Assembly (NCBI RefSeq): GCF_000002995.4
Contig: NW_025062475.1
Coordinates: 5,770,187-5,834,186, forward strand
DNA from: Brugia malayi
Taxonomy: Eukaryota > Nematoda > Chromadorea > Rhabditida > Onchocercidae
Direction: 5' to 3'
Length of the DNA stretch: 64,000 nucleotides
Numbering within the stretch: the stretch's first letter is position 1; each line of letters begins with the position of its first letter. A model generated the notes under the pieces. That model was given only the letters and a program-made list of their open reading frames with translations, did not search any database and was not told where the DNA came from. Position numbers and translations under genes: made by a program. Of the stretch, positions 1-16,340 are shown piece by piece.

Positions 1-217
1 TTATAAAAGGTGAACAGGAATAGATTGAAAACGAATTTGCGCTGCTTAAGTGGTGTTTAAATGTTATGGGATTCGAAGCAGGACGGTATTAATCGTGGGT
101 TTCGATGCTCAATTAAATTGTATTCTGAAAAAAATGAGATAGAATATCTTGTAAGAATGTAGTTGAAAAGATGTAGCAGATATATTGCAAGCTAATTGTA
201 GAGGAAGTGATACCACG
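1..217. other. upstream region of the PEBP gene
   Basis: AT-rich DNA before the first gene. In the reading frame of the gene that follows, a TGA at 164-166 lies upstream of the ATG at 218 with no other ATG between them, which supports that start. I see no other gene here. Confidence 0.6.
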
Positions 218-1560
218 ATGTCGGTGGAAGAAGCATTCAAAAAATACCAAGTTGTGCCGGATGTTATATCAATGGTTCCTACCAAACTGATCAATGTCGA
301 TTATAGTGGTGGTGTTAAGGTAAATTCTTAAGTAATATACAGTATATGAATGCAGATATGATTGAATATATGTTCAAAATCAGCTGATCACACTACATTA
401 ATTGTCTGTCTTTTTGACCTATAACAAGCAGTAGAAAGGTATTTCAAAAACTCTTTCAGCGAAATTCAAAAAGACTCGACTGTAAGCGCTATAGTAAGTT
501 TGATTAGAACACGCTTTTACATTTGTCATAAATCGTTTCATTTTTTATGATGCAAATTATTTCTTGAAAATAAAGAATAATAGTATTATAAAACAGGAAA
601 AATAAATAAAGAATAATAGTTTGGGAAAAGATTTAAAAAATAAAGAGTAATGGTTTAAAAATAACTAATAGTTTGGAAAATATTTAGGTGAATCTGGGTA
701 ATGAACTTACGCCAACACAGGTGAAAGATGAGCCAAAAGTATCATGGGATGCGGAAGCTAAAAGCTTATACACACTCGTTATGACTGGTACTGAGTTATT
801 TAAACTGCTGTTAAATGTAACTGTTGGAAATTAAGCTGTTAATTAAAACCGAAATTTTTAGATCCAGATGCACCATCTCGACAAAACCCTAAATTCAGAG
901 AATGGCACCACTGGTATGTAATTACCTTCATATTGATTTTTATGATCTAACCTTTCCAAATTTTATTCGCAATACTAAAAAGATGTTTTGGACATAAATC
1001 CATAATCATAGGTTGGTAGCCAATATTCCTGGGCAGGACGTTAGCAAAGGTGATGTGTTTTCCGAGTATATTGGATCGGGTCCACCAAAAGGCACAGGTA
1101 AATAATGATAATATTATATTTCCATGAAATATGATTAATTGCTGGAATTAAATGTCTTTCCTAGCAAATAATTACAGATGTGTTGAATCTCTTAATTGAA
1201 CGCTATGTTAATATCGGTTTCATTTTTAGGACTTCACCGCTATGTATTCTTGGTTTACAAACAACCGGAGAAAATCGTGGATGTCCAACATGGGCATCTT
1301 ACTAACAGATCAGGAAAAAATCGCGCAAATTTCAAAATTGCCAAATTTGCAGAAAAACACAAGTTGGGAAATCCAATTGCTGGAAACTTCTACCAGGTTA
1401 AACCCAAATTTGATTCAGTGCATATAATTTATCAAGTTCTAAGACATTTTAAGCACAAGAAAATAGTATTATAATCAGAAGTGGAAGGAGTATTTTGTTT
1501 GGATTTCAGGCTCAGTACGACAATTATGTAGCCAAACTGTATGAACAATTGAGCGATTGA
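218..1560 (+). CDS. phosphatidylethanolamine-binding protein (OV-16-like)
   Basis: PEBP-family protein of 185 residues, which typically binds anionic phospholipids and is often a kinase modulator or an abundant antigen in filarial worms. Six exons join in phase: 218-319, 688-787, 862-913, 1012-1097, 1230-1396 and 1510-1560. The ligand-pocket signature DPDAPSR is at residues 68-74 and is followed by FREWHHW. The second signature begins at [12 protein letters not shown] (from residue 114). The protein is close to the normal family length and complete. The start at 218 is the first ATG after an in-frame stop. I see no N-terminal signal peptide, although some OV-16 homologues have one, so a cytosolic form or a missed upstream exon are both possible. 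Possible poly(A) signals lie near 1640. Family assignment is firm; orthology to OV-16 itself is inferred. Confidence 0.93.
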
Positions 1561-1769
1561 TAGTTTTAATTTGTTTTCACAACATTTAAATGATGTCATT
1601 TTTTCTTTATAGTTATTTCGCTAATTCCGATCCAATGAAAAATAAATATTTTTTACCATGTTTGTTACAAACAAGCAAGTTCAGTTGTAGCTGGTACTTC
1701 ACAAATATGTTTCATTGTTTTCGAGTATTTAGCTTAAGCTATTTTGCTACTTCTTTTCCTCCGATAGAG

Positions 1770-1820
1770 CTAAATCTTATTCTAGGAATAGATACGCTCT
1801 ATTCCTAGAATAAGATTTAG
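1770..1820. repeat. perfect 22-bp inverted repeat (hairpin)
   Basis: The left arm 1770-1791 is the exact reverse complement of 1799-1820, with a 7-base loop at 1792-1798. The arms begin CTAAATCTTATTC and contain GGAATAG next to the loop. The symmetry stops on both sides. It lies about 210 bp past the PEBP stop codon. Confidence 0.9.
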
Positions 1821-2107
1821 AAGCTTAGTGATAAATATAAAATCATAGTCGACCAAAAGGACCATCTGGATTTTTAACTCCAAATATTTCATCCTCTTGA
1901 ATGGCTCCTCGTATGGAACCATTGGAAGAATGGAAGGGAATGGGTTAAGTCTTCCTAACTTCACTCTATAAATAATTAGAGGAACGATGAGTTATTATTT
2001 ACAAATAACTGAGAGTCTGTACGGTTAAAAGAATTTTGAGCTGCAATTTACTCCTCAGTTCCTACACGGAACATTGCTCAAATAATGGTTTGGTGGACTC
2101 TAAAACG

Positions 2108-2134
2108 ATGTCAGAAAACGATGTTTTCTGACAT
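2108..2134. repeat. 12-bp palindrome with 3-base loop
   Basis: The arm ATGTCAGAAAAC (2108-2119) is mirrored exactly by GTTTTCTGACAT (2123-2134) around GAT. The flanking motif CTAAAACGATG occurs on both sides (from about 2100 and from 2142). It lies about 190 bp upstream of the AIF start codon, so it could be a promoter element. Confidence 0.8.
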
Positions 2135-2310
2135 TAACGATCTAAAACGATGTTTGTTGTTGTTCAGGGTACGCGCCTAAGAAGGGTGCGTGTACGTGAG
2201 TTTAGTTAGGTGTGTGTATGGGTATGCGTGGTTAATGGACACGTATATGTAGTTAGGAAATATGTGAATGTGGGGAAAATAAAGCGGCGAGTTATATCAG
2301 GATTTATTCG

Positions 2311-2320
2311 CCCATTTCAG
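2311..2320 (+). promoter_or_regulatory. candidate spliced-leader acceptor of AIF
   Basis: CCCATTTCAG ends six bases before the ATG at 2327. A TTTCAG this close to a start codon is typical of trans-splice acceptors in nematodes and helps fix the start. Trans-splicing itself is inferred. Confidence 0.6.
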
Positions 2321-2326
2321 TAAGCG

Positions 2327-5300
2327 ATGACGCTGCAACGATTCTGTACGGTTGGATCACAGTTACATCGCCTTAAACTTGTTCGCACATATAATTCCAC
2401 CAGTGCAATATTACGATACTGTAGTAGTAAGAGTACAACATCAGACGATGATAAGCTAAGAGCGTTACCTCAAGGGTTACAGAAATTGGTTCGTTGATGT
2501 TTGCTTTTTATTTTATCATTTTGTAATGCACACAAATTGTGTGTATAGAGTTGTTACACTTATATATTACTTGATTAGCCATATAATTGCAAATTATGTG
2601 ATTTTTTTTTATTTCATGTTGACTATTTAATTACAGTAAATATTTTCGAAATTGGATAGTATTTTTAATTTCAGTTTTCATTTTGTTTGAATACGTTGTT
2701 TTAACTGTCGATAGCGAGAAAAATTATCAGTTTTATTTTTGACTGTAATTACTACATAAAAGTTATCTTAACGCTGTCATCCTTCCTAGTCTGCAACTTT
2801 CTGTCTGTCCTAGGTTTAGCTTAAGGTGATGGTCCTCATTTGTATTTAATGATTGCAGGCTAAAATAAAAGTCGAGGACTGGCATCACATTAATCCTGGT
2901 CCTCCCACGACTCACGATGATATACCAATTCCCTTCAAAAAATTTGAGGAGGCGAAGAAAGATTTCATGCCGACCTTCAATTTGTATTTCTATGGCTCTT
3001 TAATACTTTTTGCTGTAACCTTCTATTGGGTAAGTTTATCTTAAACTTGTTTCTTTGCATCTTTTAACATTCTATATTATGGTATTGTAAAAGATTTTTA
3101 TGAGACGACCATCATTTACCAACCAGATAGGTAATAGTTGTTGCCAAATAGGTAATTGTAAAAGTATCCGAATATTATGGAGTTCTATTAAGAGTAATTT
3201 TAGGTGTTTTTTATTGAAGACATTTGGCCATATAATGCACGAGCACCAGTGAAATCATATCGAGAACGGCATAAGCATAAAAAGCTTCCGGAGTCGCCAA
3301 ATGATGATAGTTCAGGTGGCGGCAAAACGTTAGCAGGCGCCGCTGTGGCTGGAGCAGCATTGGCTATTGATAGTAGCGAAAAGGTCACAAATTAGTCTGC
3401 TTCCCACTTTTTAATCGCTTTTTTAAAACTAGTTCCATTACCGTTATATTTAAACCTCTACTGATTGCTCATTTCTTTTAAATTAGTATATTTTTTTTGT
3501 CTTAGCTTTAGCCTTGCTTATACTATTGTGTTTTTTGTCTCACACAATCACCTTTAAACAACGAAGAGCACTAAAAAGCTGTATCTCGTCAAATACCTAA
3601 ATCGGGTGTCCTTTCTAAATGTTAGTTGAAAATATTGTTCAACCTATCACTTTTACTACTCGAGTTTTCTCATTCATAACTTAAAACTGACTATAAAAAC
3701 ACTTATCCCTCAACAGTTTTGTAGTTGAATAATTTTTTGTTGCGCGACTTCATCTATTTCGAATGGCGTTTATAATTTCATTATATTCTTTCTACCTGCG
3801 GTTTGAAATTCAGTTCAGTTCCATGTACAGTTGCAGCCATATATTTCCTCTGCTTCTCCCAATTTTGCGTCTTTTTAATTAATCATGTTGTTTTCTTTAA
3901 CTCTGGGTAGCTAAGAATTGCTGAATAATTGTCGATAAAATTTTGAATGTGGTTTATTGTAATTGCATTGGTATTTTCCATGAAAGGCGTGACATGATTT
4001 TGGGCGGAATCAAGTGACCAAAGTATATTTTGATTTTATTCGTAGAATTAAAAAATTTGTTGAATCTTGGCAGCAACGATAACAGAATAATATTTGAAAA
4101 TAATGCAGTCTTTAAACTTACTCGTGATTATCGATACAATCTTTGTTAAGTACATTTTCTGGGTTTAATTCATAAATGAAATTGGCATGGTCTGCTCATA
4201 AAAAAAATAAAATGTGACGTGGAAACATAAAGTAATTAGGATTCTTTTAGGAAGTAATAAAAGCAAACGCTGGTACTGAGGAAGATGTGAAGGTTGACAT
4301 TTCTGCGGACTCTTCCATATCTTCAATCAAGGGGAAAAAAGCAGTGGTCAATGAGGATTCTATAGTGCCAGAGGAAACAAGTCCAGTGAGACCGGAAAAA
4401 GGGACTGTAGTGGACTCGAAAAAATTGCCAGAAGAAATACCTTATTTGCTAATAGGCTCCGGCGCAGCCTCGTATTACGCAGCTTTGGCAATCAGGGCTC
4501 GGGATCCAGATGCCAAAGTGCTGATGATAGGCGATGAAAAACACTTACCATACAATCGACCTCCGTTATCGAAGGAGTTGTGGTGGTATGGTGAAGACCA
4601 GGTTAGTGTAGAATTATTTTTGGGCATGGGTCCGTAACTGCTGCATCTGTTGATGATTGGGATACGTTGATATGTCATTCTGGAATATTTAAGGAAATTG
4701 TGGGTTTTTTTTTTTTTTTTAGGTGGCTGAGACTCTGGAATATAGAGGTTACAGTGGAAAGAAGCGGGATGTATATTTTGAAGCGCCAGGATTTTTCATA
4801 CTGCCGGGTGAAATTGAGTCGGCTGAACATGGTGGTGTATCGTTAGTCAGTGGACACCGTGTTGTTAAACTTGACTTGACAACACAAACAGCTTATCTGG
4901 ATGATGGACGTTCATTGAAATACCAAAAGTGTCTTATAGCTACAGGTGAAAGTTTAAATTTATTAACTATAAATTTTTTTTCGGTCGTTAATTTCTCGTG
5001 TTTTGTCTTGTTGTAAGGAAACTTTATTATGACTACTTGTTGATGGTTATTCATTCGCAAAAAAAGTCACAGATTTATTCATTTTTTTGCATCTAGAGGA
5101 CTTATATCACATTTTACTAAAGAACATTTCAGGAGGATATCCAAAATCGTTGCCAGCAATTGAAAATGCTAGCGAGGAAGTAAAACGAAGAGTAATGTTC
5201 TTCCGAACGGTTTGTTTCCGTTTCGTATGTTTTTTTGTCATTTAGAATTGCGTATATCTTTAAATTTGTCATTTACAGATTGACGATTTCCGCAAATTGG

Positions 5301-7419
5301 ATGAAATAGTACGAAAAAGTAAATCTATAACGATTATTGGCGGTAGTTTCTTGGGTTCAGAGTTAGCAAACTCATTGAATCGACGCTTTGGAGAGCAAGG
5401 GTTGCAAATTTGTCAGGTAACTTTTGATATTAAATATCAAAAATACGCTGAAGTTGCGAAGTTTTGCGAAAAATAAAAAGCATTCATGAGAGTATTCTTC
5501 TTCTTCTTGCTTTCCATATCTATTTTATTTCAACATATAACCGTGACTTATTATATACTAACTCGAATTCTGACCAAAATACCTTATGATTATGAAAATC
5601 GAGTCTAATCATGTGCAGATTTTCAAAGATGTAACTGTATAGTCAGAAGAAGCGCAATATGAAACATAATTTGTAGTTATTATTTTTTTAGTGCATTGTA
5701 CACTTGGGCTCTTTACAACCACTTCTTTCATTTTAGATATTCCGAGAAAAAGGCAATGTTGCTGAGATCTTACCGCAGTTTTTGAGCAAATATATAACCA
5801 GCGAGCTACGTAAAAGTGGTATTAATGTTATGCCTGAGAAGGAACTTAAGCGTGTAACAATTGATGAAAGTGGTAAACTTCGCTTGCAGCTAGCAACAGG
5901 AGGTATTACGATTTTATAAAGAGTTTAATGGTCAAAAAGCATATATAACTTAGGATTTTATTAAGTTTATAGTACTATAACACATATTACACTTATTATT
6001 GCTGATTATGGTCAGTAAGGAATTGACTTTGCTTTACAGAAACTATAAGCACGGATCACATCATTATGGCAGTAGGCATATGCGCAAATACGGATTTGGC
6101 AAAATCATGCGGTTTGGAAATTGATCCCGTAAGGTTTTTTTTTTTTCAGTACTTTTATTTTTGAAATAGGAGTACTTTTTTTATTTCTAAGTAGTAAAGG
6201 CTTAATAGCAGTTTCTGTGAATATTATTATTATTATCTTTCTTAATTTTATTAATTCCACAACAGATGAATGGGGGTTATGTAGTTGATGCCGAACTGCG
6301 TGCTCGGTCAAATGTTTGGGTTGCTGGCGATGCAAGTAGCTTTTATGATGTTAAACTTGGTCGAAGAAGAATGGAACATTGGGAACATGCACAAATAACC
6401 GGACGTCTTGCTGGTGAAAACATGACCGGAGGTATTATTGTGTTTTCGTGCAACCTTTCATACTTTGTACCGTTTTCATCTCAGGATTAAATTTGGAAGT
6501 AGTTCTATAAACTTCCCTGTTAAATAACTTTTGTTTTTCATATGCTATGAATTTATTTCAGCGAACAGAGCATATTGGCACCAATCTTCTTATTATTCCA
6601 TCTTAGCACCAAGTGTTCATTTGGAAGCAGTTGGTAGGACTGATTCAGGATTGAAAACAGTGTCAGTTTTGGCAGATACTAAGGTGAAACAACTACTTCC
6701 ACTCTTACTTTTCATTTTATTAATATCTAAATTTAAATAAGAGTCGTTTTTAAACTTTATTAATCTTTTTTCTTACATATTGTATCAGAAGCGAAACTCT
6801 TACTTTTTTTAACAATACTCTTACTTTTTAACAATATTAAATTGTTAGGCTGATGAAGTCGAAAAAGGAGTTGTTTTTTATCTTGATGGCAAAGTTATCG
6901 TGGGTGTATTATTGCTAAACGTTTCTGGTCCAGGTATTGAGGTCGCAAGACGGCTTATTGCAGATGGACGTGAACATGACAGTTTCAAAGAAGTAAGTTA
7001 TTTATAGAAATTTTGCAAATGCAGAAGTTCAATTTAAATAGGAATTAGTTTCCGTTCAACTGCATTTGAAGCGGACTCTCTGACAGAGATCCATATTCTT
7101 AAGTTTCAAATATGTTTCGATTTTCTACATGTCAGTTTCAACCCTCTAGTTTTGTTTCATTAATTTTTTTTTTTAATTTCTCTTAGCTCTTATTTCAGTA
7201 TATATTGACTTTAGTTCTTAGATTTCAGACATATGCTTTAGTTGTAAGTCAATTTTATTTAATGACTAAACGAAATGGAAACTGTCAGAAATGCAACTTC
7301 AATTTATACCAATTGTCGATAGATAAATAAATATATAGACATATAGGAATTTTTGTATTTAGCTTGCGAAACTGTTCAATCTACACAAAAGCAAAGCGGA
7401 TGATGAACAAGAGGGATAA
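2327..7419 (+). CDS. apoptosis-inducing factor, mitochondrial (AIFM1/WAH-1-like)
   Basis: FAD/NADH oxidoreductase of the mitochondrial intermembrane space, important for respiratory complex assembly and released in cell death. Thirteen exons give 681 residues: 2327-2488, 2859-3029, 3204-3383, 4251-4601, 4723-4945, 5133-5209, 5279-5416, 5737-5902, 6040-6128, 6266-6431, 6562-6683, 6849-6992 and 7363-7419. A basic presequence (1-54) precedes a membrane segment at about 94-115. The FAD motif is GSGAAS (240-245) and the NADH motif is [10 protein letters not shown] (409-418), where vertebrate AIF has Gly in place of the first Ser. [11 protein letters not shown] and [12 protein letters not shown] follow. 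The metazoan insertion near the C terminus is short or absent. The donor after exon 3 (GTCACA) is weak, and reading through it gives a 174-residue short form ending at 3395. Poly(A) signal AATAAA at 7694. Confidence 0.93.
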
Positions 7420-8670
7420 TCGTACTAATGGGTTATGCTATTTGATTTGCACGCAAGCTCATATTTATTTCAACTAATTTTTGTATCATTTTGCTGCTAC
7501 ATTCATAATTATGTCTTTTATTTTGGCAGATTTAAATTGTTCATTGGCGTTTGTATAGATAAGATTTATGCCTATTTTATTTGCCTCGTGATCATTTGTT
7601 CATATTCTCATTTGATTGCCAGACATTGAAGGAGCTTCACGCAGTTTACGCTAAGAATTTCGAAACTTGTTATATGGTATAAGCTTTACCAATAATAAAT
7701 TTAGCATCTGATAATATCTAATCGTTTGTTCTACTACGGGTTACTCCTTGTTGATAAAATAAAATGTTGTACAAGGATGCCATTGCTATTTCAGCTTTTA
7801 TATTATGTTTTTTATAAATCGATTATAAGTTGATAATATGTTGTATTTTTATTTAATACAGCATTTGTTATTTATGTCGATATATTTGTTGTTTTATGAG
7901 TTTATAACCTTAATGTAACCTAAATGTTATCCTATGAGATCATAGCATAAACTAAATATACATCATTGAAATTATCTTTTCTTCACAGAGGATATATCCT
8001 TTATCTCATGTCATGCTTTTCACATATTATAACAAATATTACATTATCTTTTGACTGGTGATCAGCTTCAATCATCTTTTCCAAATTTAATAGTGGGAAA
8101 ATATCCATATAGCCATCTAATGTAATATGCAACATAATATATCTTGAATTTTTTTAAGACAAAAAAAAGATTGAAGTATGTCATGTTGCATATTAAAGCG
8201 AGATCAAGCAGAGTTGAGTATATCAATGATGTAATTTATTGGTAATCTCTTCGTATAAGTGCAGGAAATAATAAAACTCGAGGAATAGATATTATATTAG
8301 AATACTTAGATTATATAAAAAGTGTTACATTAGTATACTTAGGAGAAAAAGTGTGATCGATAGCAAAATTCGGGACTGTTATCCGTATAGGATTGATTAT
8401 CATTTACTTTTGTCTTTCGGATATACATCTAAGAAGTCTTTGTATCTTTCATCGACCATAAACGACTGATGATAGGAGGCGGGATGTGTGTATTAATTTG
8501 TTTGTTCCATGGAAATTGCTTTGAGAGGCCTGAAAGTCTGCTATATTCATGTAAGTGCAGGAAATAACAAAACTCTGGCAATGATGAGAGGAGTAGTTAT
8601 GTTCGGGGAAAAAAGTGCGAAAAGCAGTCATTTTGACGGCAGTTATTGAATATTGTGTCAGTTGTAAATT

Positions 8671-8740
8671 AATGATGATGATGACGGTGATGATGATAGC
8701 GATAATGATGAAAGTAATGATGATGATGGCGGTGATGATT
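8671..8740. repeat. imperfect ATG/GAT trinucleotide repeat
   Basis: A run of ATGATG units interrupted by GACGGT, AGCGATA and AAAGTA. Open frames on both strands here code only for Met- or His-rich low-complexity peptides and are repeat artefacts. Confidence 0.85.
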
Positions 8741-10075
8741 GTGTTTGATAATTTGGGTGATTTTTATTGGTTGATTGATGTGATTGTGGCAATGGCATCT
8801 TCTATTCCTATTATTTTTGTATAAAATGTTGTATTGCTTGGTTGTCTTCCAATATGTCTGCAAAGTTTTTGGGGACATCCATTAAGCGACACAATGGCGC
8901 TTTAAACTATCATCAATTCAATATTTACAATTGGAAAAATTATCATTTTATCCTGTGTTCCTTATTTCATTTTGAACTTTTTCGCCTTTTCTTTATTTCA
9001 TCTTATTCATATCAGTTGATTATTCAAACTCAGAATAATCTGTTTTATTCAGGTTTCCCTTTTATTAGTCTAAAAATTAAATAACAACTGATCAGTTTCA
9101 ACATTTCATCATATTTTTCATTCTATTCACAATATTATTTTAATAAAAAGTAAGAAAAAATAAACTTATTCATTCATTTATTCCCTCATTTTCCAGCTTC
9201 TTTGTCATTTTGAGAATATTTTTAGATAGAAATATTTTTAGAATAAGGAGAGAATAAATGCGATTAATAAGTACTTCTCGGTACACTGATTGCCAGTATT
9301 AGCTGAGAGGATATTTTGGTCAACAAACTAATAGTGCTTTTTTTCTATTTTCAGATTGTTATGATAAAGCAATAATGAAAGCAGAGCTTATAGTTAAATT
9401 TACAACTCATAAATGAATTAAATGATGGGTAGGTAAGTAATAAAAACATAAAATGTTATGTGAAATACATTCATTTTTTTCTTTTCCGCATTTCACACCA
9501 TAAATCAGTTGATTAACAGCGCTTCTAGCAGCATAATACATACGATGTTTTGAATTCGATGATAGATATAAAGATGTTAGATGAATTCCTTCCAATTAAA
9601 TTGGCTTGAAGTCGAATTAATTCTTAGTCGTTTTATAAAATGGAGATGTATGTAATGAAACGATATGCCGAAATGTTGAATGGTGTGATGCATCATGCTG
9701 TATGCTTTGTTCAGTGCAGATGATTTGCTTCTTCCAGTGCACCACGGTCTTGCTGTATCTTACCTGAGAATTCCTACCCGAGAAGCTGAACCAGAGGAAG
9801 ACGATGAAAGGAGAATCGCTTCCATTTTGCTGCTACTACCCTCATTGTATGTGTATATGTAGTAGTAAAGATGGTACAGGGCGGGTATGTCCTTCCTATA
9901 GTTTAGGTGTGGTTGCTAAACTGAATGTCTTCCAGATTTTGCTTCCTTTCTCTCTCTCCCTCTTTCAAAGCATTCCTTTGCTCTTGCTCATCCATCTTCC
10001 AAAGTAAAACTTTCACGTGTTCAACTGATGAATTATTGGAACGCTAACCGATTCATTACACTTCCTCATCCAATT

Positions 10076-10098
10076 ACACACACACACACACACACACA
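10076..10098. repeat. CA dinucleotide repeat
   Basis: About eleven uninterrupted AC units. Confidence 0.95.
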
Positions 10099-12241
10099 TA
10101 GACATCTCCGCAGAAATGATGAAAGGTAGTATTGTTCGTTATTCGGTAGTGGTTATGTTACATTTGATGGACAGAATGGATAGCAGGGCAGAGGGTTCCA
10201 TCTGTTTAAATCATCGATCCCTGTTCTATCTAGTCATCATTAGCTGTAAGGGTGAAATGATGATAGCTAGTGCGATCGGGTCGGGTATAGATTAAATCGA
10301 TGCTTTTATCATTCTTATTGTATTTGTATGTTTTAAATTTGCTATGTTTCTATTGTATGCATGATATCGTCCGGAAATGGATTTTTATTTTCAAACAGTT
10401 ACATGATATATTGTAGTCTTCATTTATATTCTCTTTATTGTACAGCACAAGGATGTTTTAACAAAGTTATCACGTTAATTTATATTCATCCCTAGGTAAA
10501 ATTTGATGCAGTCATTGCTCGGTAAGAAGAAAACAGCCAAGATGGACGGCATGAATAATATTGTGGAAATACTGTGGAAAATTTTATAATTTTAGCATTA
10601 CATTTATATTCGTCTTATTTATCAAGCGAGATCTTTCTTATTCATCTAAAACAAAATGAAAAACAAATAAAATATTTTGGGAGCGAAAAAGAGAGGGAGA
10701 AAAAAAAAATTCAGATTAACATAGTCATAAATTCACTACGAACAATGGTGGTATGCAGGTATTTCTTTAATTAGTGAGGGTCAAAGGTTATCAGGACGCG
10801 TGCCATGATGCAATCGTCAGTTTCTGCACAACTTATTGCAATTATCCTCATATATTAATATGGAAGAAAAAAGAAAGTGTAGTAAGATCTTAGGCAAATA
10901 AGCATGCAGAAAATTGGTCACTTATATGTCTTTCCTCTGACCATTTTACCATGAAGTGGACACACTGATTGTCACACTTACTCATCAATTGCTTATAATT
11001 ATGCTTTCTTCATAATGTTTGCTCATGTTTCATAATGTTGTCATGATAAATATGTTTGTTACTATGGATACAAGATGTCAGAATAAGCACCTGTCTTCAA
11101 TTTATCCATCTAATCGGTCATGTGATGCTTAAATAGCATACTCAGTGTTACATTCTGTCTCAGTCCTATTCGCAGACCGATGACGTTATTCATGTTTCTT
11201 CAGGGAAAGAATTAACTGAACGAATTTAGCTGAAAGATCAGCGACGTTTTTTAGTAGCCAATTATTCACGATATTAAGTTACTCATTAGTTATGTGGACA
11301 GTAATTAATTCTTTAGATTAGTTATCGAAATATTCGTAATTTCTGGGTTAGTTTTGATTGTATTTTTTAACATGTATATTTCCATTCGTATATTTTCGTA
11401 CTTTTCTTGCAATTCTTATTGTATAAATAACTTGTTCAGTAAATCTAATGCCGGAATGGATTATCATTGAATATTACGATTCATGTCGAGCATCTAGTCG
11501 TATTGATAACGGATATTGTGTTAACATGTTTGTTCTTTTTGGGCATTTTGCAAACGAATGAAATGAGCTAAAAATATGGATGCTGCTTGTTGGCTTACTG
11601 CAATTATACTATTGAAATATGTTCGGTGGAATTGTTTTATTATCGTTGTTATCACAATGTACTTTTTCTTTTTTTTTAAGTGCTTATTCATAGGGTAATT
11701 AGTGCATAAGTAAAAAAGCGGAAAGAATTATTTGTTCTTTCATTTTCCTAATGATTTGAATTTCCGGCTAATATCGGAATTTTTCGGTGATAACACGTTG
11801 TCCTGTCCCCTTTTGACAATTTTATATATTTGTATAGCAACAGCAGACGCATTTTAAATGGATAGTGCAGAGAATGCAACGATCACTATCATCAGCACCT
11901 TATCATCTATTACCATCATCCTACCTTTCTTTTGTGTGTTGCTCATTCTCATCATTATCAACAAAACAATGTAGGTACTATTATAAAACTATATGCTATA
12001 CTTCCAATATACTTCGAAGCATTTCGTGATTTCTCTTCTGCTATTTCTTTTTTTTTTTTTACAGATTATATGAATCGATTAAATTATAAACGATTTCATT
12101 CATATTTTCTAACCTGTTCTAGCATCTTCAAAGGATTGATACTCTTGTTACTCGTGATATTTGGTATTTTATCTGGCCATCAGTCACTTTGCTATAACAT
12201 TAATTTTTTCAGAAACAAAGGAACATTCTAGTTTATTCTTG

Positions 12242-16340
<4,099 letters not shown>

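Larger units (their letters stand above)
1561..2326. other. intergenic region between PEBP and AIF
   Basis: AT-rich spacer with no coding sequence that I can support. It holds a perfect 22-bp hairpin (1770-1820), a shorter palindrome (2108-2134) and a GT-rich stretch near 2170-2275. It should contain the PEBP 3' end and the AIF promoter. Confidence 0.6.

Noticed and set aside
3765..3900. Hydrophobic ATG frame as an alternative AIF first exon
   Set aside because: The only donor there (CTGCG|GTTTG) has the wrong phase for exon 4 at 4251.
4287..4637. GTG at 4287 as AIF start
   Set aside because: It would remove the presequence and membrane segment; exon 4 opens in phase 0 with exon 3 and has no ATG before the FAD motif.
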